Notes under the pieces: model-generated
Seen by the model: only the letters and a program-made list of their open reading frames with translations
Told to the model about the DNA's origin: nothing
Databases searched by the model: none
Source of the DNA: Dictyobacter kobayashii
GTDB lineage: Bacteria; Chloroflexota; Ktedonobacteria; Ktedonobacterales; Ktedonobacteraceae
DNA: 64,000 nt
Assembly: GCF_003967555.1 (NCBI RefSeq)
Contig: NZ_BIFS01000001.1
Location: 2,480,001-2,544,000, forward strand
Direction: 5' to 3'
Position numbers and translations under genes: made by a program
Shown here: piece after piece, positions 17,783-26,500 of the stretch
Position numbering within the stretch: position 1 is the stretch's first letter
Layout: each line of letters begins with the position of its first letter

Positions 17783-17938
17783 ATCTGAATAGCGGATTGC
17801 TTATACTGCTCTGCGTCCTGTAATAGCGTGTACGATCCCTCATCAAACAAAGTTACAATGTAACATTAACAAGCAGTGATTATAAAGCGGAAAGATACAG
17901 AAGGTATGGAACATTCTCCAGACTGACATCAGAGGGGC

Positions 17939-17985
17939 TTTATCTCATCTACCTCCCGCCGCAAGCGGGAGGTAGATGAGATAAA
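17939..17985 (-). terminator. Hairpin after the sugar isomerase-like gene
   Basis: Perfect 21-bp arms (17939-17959 and 17965-17985) directly abut the stop codon at 17986 of the minus-strand gene. The minus-strand end of the stem reads AGATAAA, so the U-tract is poor; it may be a processing or stability hairpin. Confidence 0.6.
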
Positions 17986-18873
17986 TTACTTGGTGAAGTT
18001 GACGTTCTGCCAGGAACGCTCCTGGGGATGGATCAGCGGGTTGAGCACCTGCCAACCACGATCCAGTCCCTCATCAAACTTATCGTTCCAGTAGACAGGA
18101 TCTTCATGTTCGATGGCAATATCGCCAGTATAGCCAATTTCATCCAGCGTAGAGATGAATTGGGGCCAGTTGATCTCACCATAGCCAGGAATGCGGAAGC
18201 GGAAATAATCGCCATTCACACCACCACGATAGCGGCGCTCCGGCAGCATCTCCGTATCTTTGGCATGCACATGGTAGATACGATCTTTAAACTCACGCAA
18301 AGCACGAATATGGTCGATGCCCTGCCAGTAGAGATGAGAGGGATCAAATTCCAGACCCAGCGCTTTTGAGGGGACCGCCTTAAACATGGCGTCCCAGGTG
18401 TCGGGCGAGCCACCAATATTTACCGGCTTAAAGGGCAGACGACCGTGCACCGCCATCCAGTTTTCAAAGGCTACCTTTACGCCGCGCTTCTCCGCAATCT
18501 CGGCCACAGGTCCAAAACGGTCGGCAAAGAGCTGGATATTGCCATCCCAATCCTTGCTGGCATCAAAACCACCCATACTTGCCACTACATCCAATTCCAG
18601 GGCTTCCAGGGCGTCAAAAACGCGCTCATAAGCGGGAACCAGGAGCTTGGGATTCTCATTGTATTGACTTCCAGATACGTCATAAAAGGCTAGCGAGTGG
18701 ATACCAACATGGAATTTATTGGCTAATTGGCGCGCTTGTGCGATTGCCTCTTTATCTAGAGCACCAGTTGCGGGATTCCCAAAGGCACGTACATTGAGCT
18801 CAATGCCGTCAAAACCAAGCTTCGCTGCTTTTTCTAGATCGTTTACATTACCAGTGAGAAAACTGAGTTTCAT
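17986..18873 (-). CDS. Sugar phosphate isomerase/epimerase family TIM-barrel protein
   Basis: A xylose-isomerase-like (AP endonuclease family 2 fold) protein of 295 residues. Visible features are the first strand and loop (LSFLTGNVNDLEKAAKLGFDGIELN), FENWMAVHG, LGLEFDPSHLYW, IYHVHAKDTEM and IAIEHEDPVYW, whose Glu, Asp and His residues form the usual divalent metal site. Members epimerise or isomerise sugars or inositols; the exact substrate cannot be read from the sequence. Its neighbour GH78 suggests a sugar-catabolic setting, perhaps of rhamnose-containing glycans, but the genes are convergent rather than in one operon. Start is the ATG at 18873 with AAGGAGC upstream. Confidence 0.85.
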   Translation of the reverse strand: MKLSFLTGNVNDLEKAAKLGFDGIELNVRAFGNPATGALDKEAIAQARQLANKFHVGIHSLAFYDVSGSQYNENPKLLVPAYERVFDALEALELDVVASMGGFDASKDWDGNIQLFADRFGPVAEIAEKRGVKVAFENWMAVHGRLPFKPVNIGGSPDTWDAMFKAVPSKALGLEFDPSHLYWQGIDHIRALREFKDRIYHVHAKDTEMLPERRYRGGVNGDYFRFRIPGYGEINWPQFISTLDEIGYTGDIAIEHEDPVYWNDKFDEGLDRGWQVLNPLIHPQERSWQNVNFTK

Positions 18874-19074
18874 AAGGCTCCTTCCATTTCTCCCAGTAAA
18901 CCGGGAGACTTAAAAGTACATCGCAGCCTGGGCAACATCCTCAACGCCACGTGCACATTCAGCAATGTTGCGCGTTATAAACTGGTATATACTCTTCTGG
19001 ATACAAAGACATGGTCGATTACATCATCGATCATGTCGAAAACAGTACCTGATTTGAAGTCGCTTTGTCAAGGA

Positions 19075-19086
19075 GAAAACGTTTAC
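19075..19086. promoter_or_regulatory. Possible LacI-type operator upstream of the sugar isomerase-like gene
   Basis: GAAAACGTTTAC has the CG-centred palindromic core (AAACGTTT) typical of LacI/GalR family sites. It lies about 200 bases upstream of the 18873 start, in the 235-base gap 18874-19108 that holds no gene. No LacI gene is in the window, so this is weak. Confidence 0.25.
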
Positions 19087-19108
19087 CTCCAGCTATCGAG
19101 AGGGCGCG

Positions 19109-20065
19109 TTAAGCTTGAGTCGAGAAGGGTACGCGCCACTCTTTGAGCCAGCTACGTGATAAATGTTCACGCACACGGATCAAGGCATAGTCAGAAAAAA
19201 GCTGGAACGAGAAACTGGGTACAATATTGGGATTATCTGGTATATAGCGTACAGATTGCTGATCATCGCTTAAACGGGGACCAGTATGGGTACCGGTATA
19301 CCAGGGCGACATCAGATTGATGAAGGTCACTGTATGCTCACCCAGTTGCTCGCTAACGACCAGGTTGGGTGCCTCCCAGCCTGAATGGGTATGCCCACTG
19401 ATAAACAGGCTGCTGCTCTGCTGACGAGCCAGGATAGCGCGTATAGCAGCTGAATTTTCGGGCGCAAAAAAATGTTGCAGCGAATTATAATCGCGGTGTT
19501 GCTCTATATCCCGATCCTGTACAGTATTATGTAGGGGACAATGCAAGAAGATAACGACAGGCTGGCCTGTATGCTCCTGCAAGGTTTGCTCTAGAAAAGC
19601 CAGCGTTTCCGGCGCGATATAGACACGCTGTGGGTCCTCCAGTGTGGTTGGGTCAGGATAGTCCAACATAATAAAGACGATACCCTGCTCCTCCCAGGCA
19701 TAGCGCAGGGGCTTATTCCATACCGCAGTAAAGGTCTCGCCCATCCGTGTTGGATCTTCTCCGTCGGGTCCATAATATTCATGATTGCCAACACCTGGGT
19801 AAAAGGGAAGCGCGCCAAATTGGGCCAGCAACGCTGTTTTTGCCAGCTGATAATTCTCAAGTGCGCAGGTATCAATGATATCCCCTGGCGAGACACAAAA
19901 GGCGGGTTGCCCCTCGCGCTGCCATAGCTCCTGCACATCCTCAAAGATTGGCCAGTCGTTCTTTATGGGTCTGATTCCAGGCTGGAATAGCTCGATAATG
20001 GAGATCGCCAATGGCCCAGAAAGAGTGCTGGGGGTGGCGGTATTTGTATCTTGCGTTTGAGACAT
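19109..20065 (-). CDS. Calcineurin-like metallophosphoesterase
   Basis: A 318-residue phosphoesterase with the metal-site motifs SPGDIID (about residue 60), GVGNHEYYG (about 95), FLHCPLH and SGHTHSG. These supply most ligands of a two-metal centre. The usual first motif, D-x-H near the N-terminus, is absent: the N-terminus reads LAISIIELFQPGIRP instead. The enzyme may therefore bind metals differently or have altered activity. There is no signal peptide. The substrate is unknown. The ribosome site before the ATG at 20065 is weak (AAAGTGAT), and no closer in-frame start is better. Confidence 0.8.
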   Translation of the reverse strand: MSQTQDTNTATPSTLSGPLAISIIELFQPGIRPIKNDWPIFEDVQELWQREGQPAFCVSPGDIIDTCALENYQLAKTALLAQFGALPFYPGVGNHEYYGPDGEDPTRMGETFTAVWNKPLRYAWEEQGIVFIMLDYPDPTTLEDPQRVYIAPETLAFLEQTLQEHTGQPVVIFLHCPLHNTVQDRDIEQHRDYNSLQHFFAPENSAAIRAILARQQSSSLFISGHTHSGWEAPNLVVSEQLGEHTVTFINLMSPWYTGTHTGPRLSDDQQSVRYIPDNPNIVPSFSFQLFSDYALIRVREHLSRSWLKEWRVPFSTQA

Positions 20066-20200
20066 AGGTTGGTATCACTTTCTGATCATACAATTAAGCT
20101 TTAATCTCTAGCTATTGTAATAGCTGATTATTAACTCGCTGTTATTTTAACAAAGGGTTTTGGTTTCATTACTATAGGGGACTATGCTGTCCCCTTGCAT

Positions 20201-20754
20201 ACGTGCGCTGACGCGCCCGAACTCTTTTTATGCCGAGTTGTGAAAAAACGAGCTTTTGCTCGTTTTTTCACAACTCGGCATAAAAAGAGTTGCCTGCTCA
20301 ACAAGCTCATGGTACCTTATCTGGTGATGCAGAGCGCATGCTAAGCTCGTTTTTTCACAACTCGGCATAAAAAGAGTTGCCTGCTCAACAAGCTCATGGT
20401 ACCTTATCTGGTGATGCAGAGCGCATGCTAAGCTCGTTTTTTCACAACTCAGCATAAAAAGAGTTGCCTGCTCAACAAGCTCATGGTACCTTATCTGGTG
20501 ATGCAGAGCGCATGCTAAGCTCGTTTTTTCACAACTCAGCATAAAAAGAGTTGCCTGCTCAACAAGCTCATGGTACCTTATCTGGTGATGCAGAGCGCAT
20601 GCTAAGCTCGTTTTTTCACAACTCAGCATAAATATTTAGGGGTCGAAGGTGCGCAAGCTCATAATACATGTTTATGTGGGTGGTGTGGAACGTGTGCGGA
20701 GCACATGTTCCACACCACCCACATAAACATGGGTTCGGGCGCGTCAGCGCACGT
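20201..20754. repeat. Palindromic repeat element D (family 1, complete)
   Basis: Termini ACGTGCGCTGACGCGCCCGA (20201) and its reverse complement (to 20754) are inverted repeats that extend outward to 28 bases with one mismatch (TTGCAT.. and ..ATACAA). A left hairpin with perfect arms ending in AACGAGC spans about 20223-20286, a second hairpin of different sequence spans 20670-20728, and an 87-bp tandem array lies between. This gives the same plan as element A with wholly different internal sequence. No gene is supported in 20066-20837. Confidence 0.88.
20258..20640. repeat. 87-bp tandem repeat array inside element D
   Basis: Copies start at 20258, 20345, 20432, 20519 and 20606 (the last partial). 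Each unit contains the hairpin arm ending GGCATAAAAAGAG plus about 45 bases of unrelated spacer. Because 87 is a multiple of three the minus strand keeps an open frame of 29-residue repeats across the array; I regard that frame as a by-product. Copies differ by a G/A change in CTCGGCAT versus CTCAGCAT. Confidence 0.95.
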
Positions 20755-20773
20755 ATACAATGCAAAGGCAGAC

Positions 20774-20818
20774 GAATAAAAAAGGGCCTGGTACTGAGTA
20801 CCAGGCCCTTTTTTATTC
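20774..20818. terminator. Bidirectional terminator downstream of the YtxH gene
   Basis: Perfect 21-bp arms (20774-20794 and 20798-20818) with GGGCCTGGTAC stem bases and A6/T6 flanks, 20 bases beyond the stop of the minus-strand ytxH-like gene. Confidence 0.85.
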
Positions 20819-20837
20819 AGGTATATTGTTGGGTGAT

Positions 20838-21092
20838 TTAGAGTTCGCCACCACTTTTGGCGCGGGTATAGCGATCATTCAATTCTGTTTTTGTACGCGA
20901 ATATAACTCACGACCCTGCACCAGGGCTTCCTGAGCACGGGCACGAATATCATCATTAAACGCGCCTGTGCGCAACTGTACACCCTGTTCATTTAGCTGG
21001 GCACGTGTTGCTTCACCCGATTGAGGGGCGATCAATAAACCTGCCGCAACACCTAAACCAAACCCAAACAATAATCCCACAAAGAATTTCAT
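20838..21092 (-). CDS. YtxH-domain small membrane protein
   Basis: An 84-residue protein with a glycine-zipper-like N-terminal membrane helix (FVGLLFGFGLGVAAGLLIAPQSGEATRAQL), the signature of YtxH/general-stress proteins, followed by an amphipathic helical tail. The motif LLIAPQSG matches the family's LL.AP.SG. These proteins are often stress-induced and of unknown mechanism. It has its own terminator and lies 90 bases downstream of the response regulator gene on the same strand, so cotranscription is possible. Confidence 0.85.
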   Translation of the reverse strand: MKFFVGLLFGFGLGVAAGLLIAPQSGEATRAQLNEQGVQLRTGAFNDDIRARAQEALVQGRELYSRTKTELNDRYTRAKSGGEL

Positions 21093-21182
21093 ACTCGATT
21101 CCTTTCTTTATCTTTTACTTTAAGTATACAAATACCCTACGATTTTCCACCTCATATAAGCCCATAAATAGTACTAGTGGTA

Positions 21183-21587
21183 CTACGCATGTCCAGGGTT
21201 GTCCAGCAATTCCTCTACTTTATCCAGCAACGCGGTCAATTCAAAAGGTTTGCGCAACAGGTGGACATCGTTATAAAACTGTGGTTGACTCTCGATCGAT
21301 CTGGAGACCTCTTCAGCCTCAAGGACTGCGGCAGTGTAGACAATCACAGGAACGTCAGCGGTAGTAGTATCACTTTTTATTTGTTTCAACACGTCTTGAC
21401 CGGACATATCGCCCAGTTTCAAGTCGAGAATCAGCAAATCAGGGATCATGCTTTTGACAGTTGCAAAAGCATCCTTACCTTCTTGTAAGATTGAAACCTG
21501 ATACTGCTCGTCTTCTAGAACGCGGCGCATCAGGTGAAGTAGCTCATTTCTGTCATCAACAACAAGTATGCGTTTTGTCACATCCAT
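21183..21587 (-). CDS. Single-domain response regulator (CheY-like receiver)
   Basis: A 134-residue receiver without an output domain. The acidic pair is in ILVVDDRNE (residues 11-12), the phospho-acceptor Asp is in LLILDLKLGDMSG (about 54), the conserved Thr is in VIVYTAA, and the Lys is in LLRKPFE (about 111). Such stand-alone receivers act by binding partner proteins. No kinase gene is adjacent. ATG at 21587 is the first start. Confidence 0.88.
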   Translation of the reverse strand: MDVTKRILVVDDRNELLHLMRRVLEDEQYQVSILQEGKDAFATVKSMIPDLLILDLKLGDMSGQDVLKQIKSDTTTADVPVIVYTAAVLEAEEVSRSIESQPQFYNDVHLLRKPFELTALLDKVEELLDNPGHA

Positions 21588-21931
21588 TCAGCACCACGTA
21601 TCCGCGCGCTTGCCCGGTGGCACTGCCTCCTGTTAATGCTGTCACGATACTCTTCACTTCCACGCAAGCTCATGTTCTGCAACAGCATTTCTTCTTGAGC
21701 ACTGTCAGTAAGTGTATCACGATACAGGTTATCAAAACAAGGGTATTAGTAAACTATACCCAACGAAATATCCAGGACATCTGAACTGTGTATTCTGTAT
21801 ATAGTACGTTTCACGAAATCAACAGGTTGACAAATAAAAAAAACTACACATGGACTTTGTTGTGCTCTAAGTCACAATCACCAACCGACCTATTCAAGAT
21901 AGGCCACATTGGAAAGCCAGTGTAGCATAAA
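21588..21931. other. Intergenic region between the receiver gene and tRNA-Lys
   Basis: About 340 bases of AT-rich sequence with no open frame or hairpin that I can support. It should contain the response-regulator promoter on the minus strand and the tRNA-Lys 3' end. Confidence 0.4.
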
Positions 21932-22006
21932 TGGTGAGCGTGGTGGGGATCGAACCCACGGCAACCCGATTAAAAGTCGGATACTCTACCACTGAGTTAC
22001 ACGCTC
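21932..22006 (-). tRNA. tRNA-Lys (anticodon UUU)
   Basis: On the minus strand acceptor GAGCGTG pairs with CACGCTC, the anticodon loop CTTTTAA presents UUU, the T loop is TTCGATC and CCA is encoded (TGG at 21932-21934 on the plus strand). Confidence 0.95.
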
Positions 22007-22026
22007 ATCAACATTTGACGTTGCCT

Positions 22027-22055
22027 ATTATAGTGCATCTGTTAGAGCAATGCAA
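22027..22055 (-). promoter_or_regulatory. Promoter of tRNA-Lys
   Basis: On the minus strand TTGCAT (22050-22055) and a perfect TATAAT (22027-22032) are spaced by 17 bases, 20 bases before the tRNA. Confidence 0.75.
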
Positions 22056-22254
22056 GAGGGTTTTGGGCTAAATTTGTCTTTTTTTATGAAAAGGCGAAAA
22101 ATTCATTGTCGTAACCCTGCTTCCCTGGCTCGTTCAGCCATCTCATCTCAATCATACAACTCAACTACCCTGTTCATAACTCATCAAGCGTCCTATATGC
22201 AACTGTGCTGTCATATGATATTATCCCCTGGTTTGAAAGGAAAAAGGATCCATT

Positions 22255-22659
22255 ATGAGCATTGAAAAAGAGCAGGCATCTACGCCAGTGAGCTTTGATT
22301 ATTTAAACGGCGAACAATTTATTTTGCTTAAAACGTTTCGCAAATCCGGTCAGGCCGTTCCTACTCCTGTCTGGTTTGCGCAGGATCAAGGTAAGCTATA
22401 TATCACTACTATGAAAGGGGCTGCCAAGGTTAAACGTATCCACAACAATGGAAGTGTACTACTGGCACCTTGCAACCGAGGTGGCGCGGTACACGGACCT
22501 GAAATAAGCGGCCTGGGCCGCGAGCTCCCTCTTAGTGAACAGCCTCATGCGAAAGAAGTGCTGGCCCGTAAATATGGCTTGCTGTACAAAATCATTATGA
22601 CCATCGGCAAACTGCGTAAAACCCAGCAAACTATTCTCGAAATCCAACCCGGCCAATAG
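22255..22659 (+). CDS. PPOX-class (F420-dependent type) oxidoreductase
   Basis: A 134-residue split-barrel flavin/F420-binding protein of the pyridoxamine 5'-phosphate oxidase superfamily. The order FRKSGQAVPTPVWFAQDQGKLYITT followed by KVKRIHNNGSVLLAPCNRGG is characteristic of the small F420-type PPOX enzymes, which reduce varied substrates with F420H2; the cofactor is inferred from family resemblance only. Start is ATG 22255 with AAAGGAAAAAGGA upstream. The stop codon overlaps the foot of a long hairpin that probably ends the transcript. Confidence 0.75.
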   Translation: MSIEKEQASTPVSFDYLNGEQFILLKTFRKSGQAVPTPVWFAQDQGKLYITTMKGAAKVKRIHNNGSVLLAPCNRGGAVHGPEISGLGRELPLSEQPHAKEVLARKYGLLYKIIMTIGKLRKTQQTILEIQPGQ

Positions 22660-22718
22660 TTTGTAGTGTGGTAGAAATGTGAGCGCTGATGGTTACCTTT
22701 CTCTACCACACTACAAAC
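22659..22718 (+). terminator. Long hairpin ending the PPOX gene transcript
   Basis: Arms 22659-22677 and 22698-22718 pair over about 19 bp with a two-base bulge. Its sequence (TAGTGTGGTAGAAA) resembles the hairpin arm of repeat element F (TAGTGTGGTGGAGGAAA), so it may be a solo family-1 hairpin serving as an mRNA end. Confidence 0.6.
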
Positions 22719-22777
22719 TTCCATCAGATACACAAACATGAATTTAACAGGGTTTTAAAAATTTGTTGCTAAATGTG

Positions 22778-22806
22778 TTGACAGACCGCACAACCCATGC
22801 TATTAT
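22778..22806 (+). promoter_or_regulatory. Promoter of the 5S rRNA copy 2 / tRNA-Gly unit
   Basis: TTGACA (22778-22783) and TATTAT (22801-22806) are spaced by 17 bases, 30 bases before the 5S helix, the same geometry as for 5S copy 1. Confidence 0.8.
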
Positions 22807-22836
22807 AAACCACGTCGAAACGAACCGCTTGTATGT

Positions 22837-22968
<132 letters not shown>

Positions 22969-22987
22969 CCACACGGGTGAGTCAATC

Positions 22988-23062
22988 GCGGGAGTGGCTC
23001 AGTGGTAGAGCACTTCCTTGCCAAGGAAGATGTCGCGGGTTCGAATCCCGTCTCCCGCTCCA
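22988..23062 (+). tRNA. tRNA-Gly (anticodon GCC), copy 2
   Basis: Identical over all 75 bases, including the encoded CCA, to the copy at 6519-6593. It follows 5S copy 2 and shares its promoter and the terminator directly downstream. Confidence 0.95.
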
Positions 23063-23094
23063 AAAGCACCATCTTTAGAGATGGTGCTTTTTTT
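23063..23094 (+). terminator. Terminator of the 5S-tRNA-Gly unit
   Basis: The stem AAAGCACCATC/GATGGTGCTTT is followed by a run of T, immediately after the tRNA CCA end. Confidence 0.85.
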
Positions 23095-23595
23095 ATGCCT
23101 CTGTCTCTATCTATAAAAATGAACTCCGCCCTCAGCCGACAATACGGGCGCGCGCCCGCAGCTATATTTGGGACTTGTGGGTGATACCGCACATGGCTTC
23201 TTTAAGTCCAGGCTCCATGTTTCAAGACATACCATGGCTTCACAGTACTTATCCCTCTGCCCCATCCAGTTAGGTGGTAAATATATAAAGTCGCGATTTC
23301 TCTATAGGTCACCTTGTAATATATTTCTATCTATATTATACTTGGTCCAGATTTCAAGCTTCTCTAGGGTAATAGTTCTTATTTAATTCACTAGAATCTA
23401 GAGCCATTGAAAATCTTCATGCATTTATCTACAGGTGAGCAATAAATTGCATGAACCGCATCGCTATCAAGATCCACTTCTAATAGATTCTGCGTATTTA
23501 TGATCACAAACAAGAATCTACTCCAAAATTGCATATAAGCTGATGTTGGGAACGAGGAAATATTATATTACAAGTGAGGCAAAGGCGGTATTAGA
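23095..23595. other. Intergenic region with a possible family-1 terminus remnant
   Basis: Five hundred AT-rich bases without a gene that I can support. At 23145-23158 the palindrome CGGGCGCGCGCCCG, followed by CA, looks like two family-1 element termini joined head to head after loss of the interior. Confidence 0.35.
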
Positions 23596-26500
23596 ATGAA
23601 GACGGAGAGTGAACAACTCTGGTATACCTGGTCGACCAGGGGTTTTGGGGGCGCGGGTTTCCAAATCCGTGCAGCATCGCCAGGTTTCTTTGAGGGTAAC
23701 AACTCAGTCGCGTTAGATAGTGAGCGTATACAGGCATTGCTCAAGCATGTACGCTATGTGCTTCCGCAAAATACCAAGGATTCGTCCGATGTGCCTCCCT
23801 TGCAGACTCCCGTTTCACTGGCCTTTGTGCGGGCTAAACAAGAATATATCCTGGTGCATAAGTGCTATTGTCCACCCGATGGTATAAGCACAACCGGCAA
23901 TTTTTTTAGTCACCTGATCACTGATTTACCCGAGGTTTCCTCACCAGCAGGCCCCATCACCTTTAGCGCGCGCGAGGCCATCGCGGTCTGGGGCTCAAGC
24001 TATTGGAAAAACCATGATGAGCTGCCAGAGGCCACTCAGGAGCTACCACGGGTAACGTTTCCTTCCCTACAAGAACCTGGTACCACAGCTACTGACAGCG
24101 AGAAAATGCGCGGCGGTAGCCTTTCATCAGAAGACCTGAAGCAGCTTAAACGCGAGCAGCTAGAATTTATGCTACGGGCCTTTTTGATGCGTCAGCCGGG
24201 ACAGCGTATTTATATCGCGGCAGATCCGGAGGTGGTAGCTCGCCTGCTCTGGGGTCTGACCCATTGTTTACCACGGACATTAGATATTGTGCGTGAGCTC
24301 ACCTTCAGTACTTACGAACGGTTGGATGCGGAGCGCGCTACCCCTCTCTATGGACGTAAAGAAGAGGACCAGAGCTATCCTACCATTACCGGCACCTGCT
24401 GGCCCACTTCATCTAGCAGCGATCTACCGGTGGCTTATTATCAGGATCAAGGCGTCAATGGCTATGCCCTGAACTGCTATAGCGGTCGTAGCACTCCTTT
24501 AATGCCAGATGGCGTACTGGCCCGCTTTGTCCTCTTTTCCGTAGATTGTCTATTAAATGATAATAATCATACTTTTCGCGAATTAACAGAAATAATAAAG
24601 CAGGCGGAACAGGAGCAGTGCCGAGATTTAGAACATTTCATGCGTGTCTATCTCTCATATCAGGAGACGCTCTCGCAAAACGATGTGCAAGAGCTTATAC
24701 AAATAATAAAACTGCGGCTGGATAATATCGTTGATGAAGAAATTATGCTACTGGCTGACCTGGAGAGGCTCAGACGTCCAAATGTGCAGCGCTCGATTGT
24801 CCAATGGATTGCGCGTAACCGCAGCTGGTGGGAGAATACCTGTCGCCAGGATCTTGTGACCTTTTTTGCCTGTCTGGATAAATATGCTAATTACCCTCTA
24901 CCATCCAATATTCAGCATGTGATTGATACTTTACAGGCTACCATGACCGAGCTCGGACAACGCATCGCGGAACAGGTTAACGAAGCGATCAGTTCCAACA
25001 ATACTGACTATATGTATTTCTGGATGGACATGCTGGAACTTACGGCGCCGATGCACCAGGCCACCCATGTCTGGCTTTTGCTGATTCAGGGCATGCAGGC
25101 CGATGATCTTAATATACCGGTCTTCCAGCGCTGGTGGCAGGTCAAAGGCGAAAGTATCTTTGTAGCCATCCATCAAGCATTTAAACTGCCTGGCAATGAT
25201 AACTTAAATACGGCCCTGACCCCTTTTGGAAAAAATGTTGTAGACAAGATCCTTGAAGCCATCCAGAATGAGGATCGCTGGGCCATTGATAACTGGCAAG
25301 AAAAATTAATTAAGATTGCCAGCCCTCGCGAAGATCCCCTGGTCTGGATCTATTTATTCCAGCATATCGTCAACCACCCCTATCAACAAATCTATTGGGA
25401 ATGGTGGAATGCTTATGGCAAGCATGGCGCGGAAGAACTCAACCAGTTAAGCCGCCAGCATCCCAATGTAGCGGACAAACTCTACCAGGTAGGAGACCTG
25501 ATCATCCGCAATATTGTGCTGCTAATCCAGCAAGAAGACCCATTCAAGGTTTTGCAATCATCGCCCAACTGGCCGATCTGGTCGATCTGGAACGAAATGC
25601 TCTCCACCTTGATCCCTTTGATCGATAGTGAGGTTGGGGCCTGCAAAATCTGGTTGGATCTCTGGGGTAATCTCTGGCCCTATATCTTTACACCTACTTA
25701 TGAGCAATGGTGGCAACGTCAGGGTTCGGAGACCTCAATTATTATTCGGCAGTGCGCGGAGAAACATCCACAAAGTGAAGTGGCCCAGAATATTGCAGAC
25801 TTTATTTTTGAGTCTATTCTGCCTCTAACCTATGACCTGATTGATCTGATGCTGGAACAGGACGAGGGAGCACCCCAGGAGGATCCCCGCAATAATCTCT
25901 TTATCTTGCTGCGCGTTCTGCTCAATGCGATCCCCAAACATCACCAGGAAACGGTCTGGATCGATAACGAAGGTGGCCTGTTTGAGTACCTGACACAGAC
26001 GATTCAAACGACTGTAGATGAGGTCTATCCCTGGGAAATGCACCGCGCCCTGTTAGAAACCTGGGCCCGAGTTGAGGTAATGCATACGCATCCAGCGCTC
26101 TATCCCTGGCTGAATGTGTCCTGGGGCACAATTGGACGCTTGATTGGCAATGAGCAGTTGCCAGAGGCATGGCACCGCATTGCGGTAGAGGGGGTGCTAC
26201 TCAACCCGGTGACGCTGGAAGCGCCGCAATTAAAAAGCCTTTTGCAATCTAATCAATCCTGGCAGGTTTTTCAACCGATCTTACAAAATAATATTGCCAG
26301 CACGGAGACCGCTCCGATTGCGCTGAACTTCTTTCAACACCTGGTAGAGATTGGTTATGCAGATAAGACCCGCGTCTTGAGTAGCCTGCTGCTGTCTGCA
26401 CGCGAGTTACCGACCGTGGTACAGGATTTGCTGCAACTGGCACAGCTCACGGTAGCAGAGACAGCGAATTTTCTGGAGCAGGATTGCCAGGATATGTTGG

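Noticed and set aside
20228..20629. 133-residue open frame of perfect 29-residue repeats on the minus strand
   Set aside because: It lies wholly in the 87-bp DNA repeat of element D and exists because the unit is a multiple of three; there is no ribosome site or known domain.
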